DNA from: Lewinellaceae bacterium | GTDB lineage: Bacteria; Bacteroidota; Bacteroidia; Chitinophagales; Saprospiraceae | Assembly: GCA_020636215.1 (NCBI GenBank) | Contig: JACJYG010000011.1 | Location: forward strand, 124,001 to 188,000 | Direction: 5' to 3' | DNA: 64,000 bases | Part shown: positions 60,664-64,000 of the stretch, in pieces | Layout: every line of letters begins with the position of its first letter | How positions within the stretch are numbered: the first letter of the stretch is position 1 | Made by a program: the position numbers and the translations under genes | Notes under the pieces: model-generated | Told to the model about the DNA's origin: nothing | Databases searched by the model: none | What the model saw: only the letters and a program-made list of their open reading frames with translations

Positions 60664-61272
60664 ATGCTTTCGAATTTGCAATTTAGCCGTACTCTTGCAA
60701 AAACCGTTCGGATGAGCGCTCCCAAAAGGACCGTTTCTGCAGCAGCTATGCAGGAAGAGTGGCTGGAAGTGCAAGCCGCTCAAAAGGATACTGTTTTGTT
60801 CCGCCCTTTGTACGAAAGATACTACGAAGAAATATTCCTATTTGTTTTTCGCCGAACCACCGATGAAGCCCTCACTGCTGACCTTTGCTCCACCGTTTTC
60901 CTCAAGGCCATGCAACGCATCCAGGATTACGAATTTAAAGGAGTCCCCTTCTCTGCCTGGCTGTATCGAATTGCCAGCAATGAAGTAGCGCAGCACTACC
61001 GCCGCGATAAAAAAAAACGGGTAGTCAGCATTGAAGAGTTCAGCATTGGAGAATTCATGGACGAGATAAACGAACAGGACGATGAAACGCACCGACAACT
61101 ATTGGTCAAAACGCTGGACAACCTCAAGGAAGACGACCTGCAACTGATCGAAATGCGGTTCTTTGAAGGCCGGCCCTTTAAGGAAATTGCTGACATACTC
61201 GGCATTACAGAGAACAATGCCAAAGTAAAGACATTCCGAATTCTGAGTAGAATGAAAAAAATGATGAGCTGA
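60664..61272 (+). CDS. ECF RNA polymerase sigma factor
   Basis: A 202-residue ECF-like sigma factor. Region 2 has RPLYERYYEEIFLFVFRRTTDEALTADLCSTVFLKAMQRI and FSAWLYRIASNEVAQHYRRDK; region 4 has LKEDDLQLIEMRFFEGRPFKEIADILGITENNAKVKTFRILSRM. ATG at 60664 is the first possible start, with ATGs at 60712 and 60748 as alternatives since the first 28 residues are outside the family. It is 39 bp from the next gene, likely its regulator. Confidence 0.9.
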   Translation: MLSNLQFSRTLAKTVRMSAPKRTVSAAAMQEEWLEVQAAQKDTVLFRPLYERYYEEIFLFVFRRTTDEALTADLCSTVFLKAMQRIQDYEFKGVPFSAWLYRIASNEVAQHYRRDKKKRVVSIEEFSIGEFMDEINEQDDETHRQLLVKTLDNLKEDDLQLIEMRFFEGRPFKEIADILGITENNAKVKTFRILSRMKKMMS

Positions 61273-61311
61273 TGGTTGAATTGCCCCTTTGGGTAAAAAA
61301 CCGCGAATGAC

Positions 61312-63078
61312 ATGGGAAACAACTACAACATAAAATTCAACCCCAGGCTGCCCTCCAAAGAGGAGATCGCCCGCCACAAGGACTTTGGCGCTTTATTGGA
61401 GCAGTATCAATCCTATCGGCAGAAGGAGCCCCGGAACCGCTTGCGCAGCCTGCGCCTGGCTTACATTGGAGGCGCTGTTGCCGCCGCAGTGGCGGCCGTC
61501 CTCATCGTCCTGGGAGGTGTCTTTTCCACTCCTAAATCATCAGCCCTGACGGCAGAGCAATATTTTGCCCAGAGGGCTTGTGTCCAGCCGCCACTCCCGG
61601 AACAAGCTACGGTATCCTACTCCAGCTTCCGCGTTAATGTAAATCAAGGTGGCGTTTATGAGTATCCCAGTGGTTCTCGGCTCGTTGTTCCGGCGGCAGC
61701 ATTTGCCAATGATTACGGCCAGCTCATTGAAGGCGAGGTCGATATTTACTACCGGGAAATGCACGATTTCGTCGACATATTCCTCTCCGGGGTCCCACTT
61801 TCTTATGATTCCGCCGGGGTTCAATATCAGCTAGAATTGGCTGGCATGGTGGAGATTTTTGCCGAACAAAATGGCCAACGCATCCAATTGGCCCCAGGCA
61901 AAACGATTGATGTTGAGCTGGCTTCCGAAATAATCGTTCCCCGATTGAATATGGAATCACCGCCAGCCTATAATATCTACCAGCTCGACACCTTTTCCCG
62001 CACCTGGATCTACCAGGATGTGGACCGCCTGCAACTAGTTGAAGATGACATCCTGGATGTAAACGAACCACTGTTTCCACTTAAGCAGCGGCTGTCCAAG
62101 CGCCTCAACGAGATCAAGGCCGACGCTAAAACAGCCCTGGCTGCTATTGAATCTTCGGTGCCCAAGCCCGTTGAACCCTTGCGCCCACAGCGGGCCGATG
62201 GCAACCTGCCCACACTTGAACTTGACTTTTTGGATGGCAGCATAACCGTGGAAGACACCGAGAATGGAGATGTACGCAATGAGCTGGCCAAACTCCAACG
62301 TATGTACGACGGAGTCATTTGGCAGATTTCGCCTAATAGCCCTGCTTTCGATGAACGCGCCTTCAATGTAAAATGGGAATCGGTTAAGATCCGGCCGGTC
62401 AACAGCCGCGATTATGAATTGACGCTCATTCATCCGCAAAACCAGGTAACCCTGGTCGTTAGCCCTGTCCTGACCGGAGCTGATTACGAGCGGGCGTTGG
62501 CGCGCTATCAATCTGAATTAGAAGCTTACCAAACTGCATTGGCCAGCAGGGAAGCAAAGTTAAAAGAACAAAAGGAAGCCTTGCAGGTAGAAGTAGAGCA
62601 ACGGAAAAAGGAAGCCTACGCTGCTTACGATAAAGAATTATCCGGCTTGAAAACAGACGGCCTGGAATTTGGAAAAGCCACCCAATACCTGGCCCGCCGC
62701 AAGGTGATCAACCGTTTCAAAGCTACTGCTTTTGGTATCTGGAATTGCGCCCGGCCAATTCTCCCGCCTGAGGAACAGATTGAAGCCTCCTTTAAGGATC
62801 AGTATGGTAATTCTTACCGCAATCAGCCCGTTTACCTTGCAGATAAGAGCCAAAATACGATCTACCGCTTTTTAGCGACGGAAGATATGCCTCTTCATTT
62901 TGATAAAAATTCCGACAACCTGCTTTGGATCGTCACTCCAGATCACAAGATCGCCATCCTTTCCCCGGAGAGCCTCCGGGAGGCCAGCCGAAAAAAAGGC
63001 GACTACACCTTACAACTGAACCTGGTGGACAAAACCATCCGAAGTGAAAAAGAAATTAGAGCGATTCTTCATTTTTAG
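61312..63078 (+). CDS. Single-pass membrane protein, probable regulator of the ECF factor
   Basis: A 588-residue protein of no recognised family. A cytoplasmic N-terminus of about 48 residues (NPRLPSKEEIARHKDFGALLEQYQ) precedes one membrane segment (about 50-72, AYIGGAVAAAVAAVLIVLGGVF). A large extracytoplasmic part follows: a beta-rich region (about 95-225, YEYPSGSRLVVPAAAFAN, EGEVDIYYREMHDFVDIFLSG), a coiled-coil stretch (about 390-440, rich in Glu, Lys, Ala, Gln) and a beta-rich end. Placed after an ECF sigma gene, it fits a one-pass anti-sigma factor, but it lacks a FecR domain. Function inferred from context only. Confidence 0.75.
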   Translation: MGNNYNIKFNPRLPSKEEIARHKDFGALLEQYQSYRQKEPRNRLRSLRLAYIGGAVAAAVAAVLIVLGGVFSTPKSSALTAEQYFAQRACVQPPLPEQATVSYSSFRVNVNQGGVYEYPSGSRLVVPAAAFANDYGQLIEGEVDIYYREMHDFVDIFLSGVPLSYDSAGVQYQLELAGMVEIFAEQNGQRIQLAPGKTIDVELASEIIVPRLNMESPPAYNIYQLDTFSRTWIYQDVDRLQLVEDDILDVNEPLFPLKQRLSKRLNEIKADAKTALAAIESSVPKPVEPLRPQRADGNLPTLELDFLDGSITVEDTENGDVRNELAKLQRMYDGVIWQISPNSPAFDERAFNVKWESVKIRPVNSRDYELTLIHPQNQVTLVVSPVLTGADYERALARYQSELEAYQTALASREAKLKEQKEALQVEVEQRKKEAYAAYDKELSGLKTDGLEFGKATQYLARRKVINRFKATAFGIWNCARPILPPEEQIEASFKDQYGNSYRNQPVYLADKSQNTIYRFLATEDMPLHFDKNSDNLLWIVTPDHKIAILSPESLREASRKKGDYTLQLNLVDKTIRSEKEIRAILHF

Positions 63079-63123
63079 AGCCGGCCGCTTGCCGGCGCAC
63101 ATTGCTAATCAGAGTTGATCCTG

Positions 63124-63159
63124 CACCGCCACTCCCAGGAGTCGGCGGTGTAGCTTTTT
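63124..63159 (+). terminator. Intrinsic terminator
   Basis: CACCGCC-ACTCC / GGAGT-C-GGCGGTG stem with a CA loop, followed by TAGC and five T. It closes the plus-strand transcript of the sigma/membrane-protein pair. Confidence 0.75.
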
Positions 63160-63195
63160 GACAGGAGTTCAAATACACACTCAACCCGGCGTCTT

Positions 63196-64000
63196 CTATT
63201 CCCCGTAAATACCTACCTCCCGTTCGCCAGGCCTGGCATAGCCACGATACATGCCCGGGGTATTAAAGGGCATCGCAACCTTGCCATTCCTGTCCAGAGC
63301 GATAAGCCCTCCGCTGCCACCGGCTGCTTTGAGTTTTTCCTGGATGACATGGTGGGCCGCGTCTTGCAGAGACAAGCCTTTATAATCCATCAGGGCGTTC
63401 ACGTCATAGGCTACTGCATAACGGATGAAGTATTCCCCATGGCCAGTACAGGATACGCCACAGGTTGCGTTATTGGCATAGGCGCCGGCGCCAATAATGG
63501 GGGCGTCCCCAATACGATTGTATCGCTTATTCGTCATGCCGCCAGTGGAAGTACCGGCAGCGATATTTCCTTTATTATCCAGGGCTACACAACCCACCGT
63601 GCCGAACTTATGGTCCGGATTAGACAACAAGGCGCCATTTTGTTTGTTTTCGGCCTCAAGGGTACGCTGAAGTGCATCCCAGCGGTTTTGGGTAAAGAAG
63701 TAATCCGGCGGTACGATGTCCAGGCCCTGTTCTTGAGCGAAGGCTTCTGCTCCTTTCCCAACCAACATAACATGCTCCGACTTTTCCATCACAGCCCTGG
63801 CAGCCCGAATGGGGTTTTTGACGGTTGTCACGCCACCCACAGCACCGGCATTCCGGCTTGCGCCGTCCATAAAAGAAGCATCCAGTTCGTTTTTTCCATC
63901 ATGCGTAAAGACGGCGCCTTTACCTGCATTAAACAAAGGAGAATCCTCCATATACATGATAGTTTGCTCGACCGCATCCATACTGCTGCCGCCGGCTTTA
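63196..64000 (-). CDS. Isoaspartyl peptidase / L-asparaginase (N-terminal part beyond window)
   Basis: The C-terminal 267 or so residues of a T2-family Ntn-hydrolase; the reading frame runs off the right edge (KAGGSSMDAVEQTIMYMED), so the N-terminus is missing. It hydrolyses isoaspartyl dipeptides and asparagine. Typical segments are LFNAGKGAVFTHDGKNELDASFMDG, the self-cleaving Thr nucleophile in KFGTVGCVALD, TSTGGMTNKRYNRIGDAPIIGAGAYANN, then CTGHGEYFIRYAVAYD. Cleavage before the Thr would yield alpha and beta subunits. No terminator of its own was found before 63159. Confidence 0.94.
   Translation of the reverse strand, partial: KAGGSSMDAVEQTIMYMEDSPLFNAGKGAVFTHDGKNELDASFMDGASRNAGAVGGVTTVKNPIRAARAVMEKSEHVMLVGKGAEAFAQEQGLDIVPPDYFFTQNRWDALQRTLEAENKQNGALLSNPDHKFGTVGCVALDNKGNIAAGTSTGGMTNKRYNRIGDAPIIGAGAYANNATCGVSCTGHGEYFIRYAVAYDVNALMDYKGLSLQDAAHHVIQEKLKAAGGSGGLIALDRNGKVAMPFNTPGMYRGYARPGEREVGIYGE

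Overview
The window is chromosomal DNA from a member of the Bacteroidota, most likely a Saprospiria/Lewinella-type bacterium. The sequence-level reasons are TonB-dependent receptors with carboxypeptidase-like N-termini, a FecI/FecR/receptor trio, a secreted esterase with a type IX secretion (T9SS) C-terminal domain, a type III glutamine synthetase, a GH92 mannosidase, and several promoters of the Bacteroidota form TTTG-N18-21-TAnnTTTG. No rRNA, tRNA, CRISPR array, phage or intact insertion sequence was seen. Nearly every gene looks like core or envelope biology; the unusual content is mostly between genes.

Layout. 0.5-5 kb: a TonB-type outer-membrane receptor downstream of a histidine kinase/OmpR regulator pair, with a likely regulator site between them. 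5.5-11 kb: a three-repeat lipoprotein, then ECF sigma, FecR anti-sigma and a signalling TonB receptor. 11-17.5 kb: a lipoprotein, a heptad-based tandem array, peptidase T, a guanylate/adenylate cyclase-TPR protein and an unknown protein. 17.5-25 kb: a nitrogen-assimilation region with glutamine synthetase III, a frameshifted glutamine synthetase II, a porin, the ammonium channel Amt and PII, plus a candidate small RNA. 25-34 kb: an unknown protein, two glycosidases, a remnant of a YheT-type hydrolase and two CotH-like proteins. 34-39 kb: a small membrane protein, a one-domain asparaginase-like protein, a MITE-like element, and an inactive/active M16 peptidase pair. 39.5-46 kb: pabB/pabC, an ATP-grasp-like protein, formate-THF ligase and a cold-shock cluster of small proteins. 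46-64 kb: a T9SS esterase, an LVIVD lipoprotein, an ECF sigma factor with an unusual inner-membrane/outer-membrane protein, MarR/YceI, ProC, a TPR protein, RmuC, SulP, an acyltransferase, another ECF sigma/membrane pair and a truncated isoaspartyl peptidase.

How the genes work together. PII, Amt, GSIII and the porin would take up and fix ammonium, with GSII apparently lost. Three ECF loci and one two-component system link envelope state to transcription. MarR and YceI share a near-identical palindrome and probably form one regulon. PabB/PabC and formate-THF ligase serve folate and one-carbon metabolism.

The most noteworthy unexplained material is: a family of about 163-bp palindromic elements (three full copies and one possible short relative); a separate 318-bp element with 14-bp terminal inverted repeats; several word-like tandem arrays of 7- and 9-bp periodicity; a promoter-terminator unit for a roughly 65-nt RNA beside amt; and a sigma-linked protein predicted to span both membranes.
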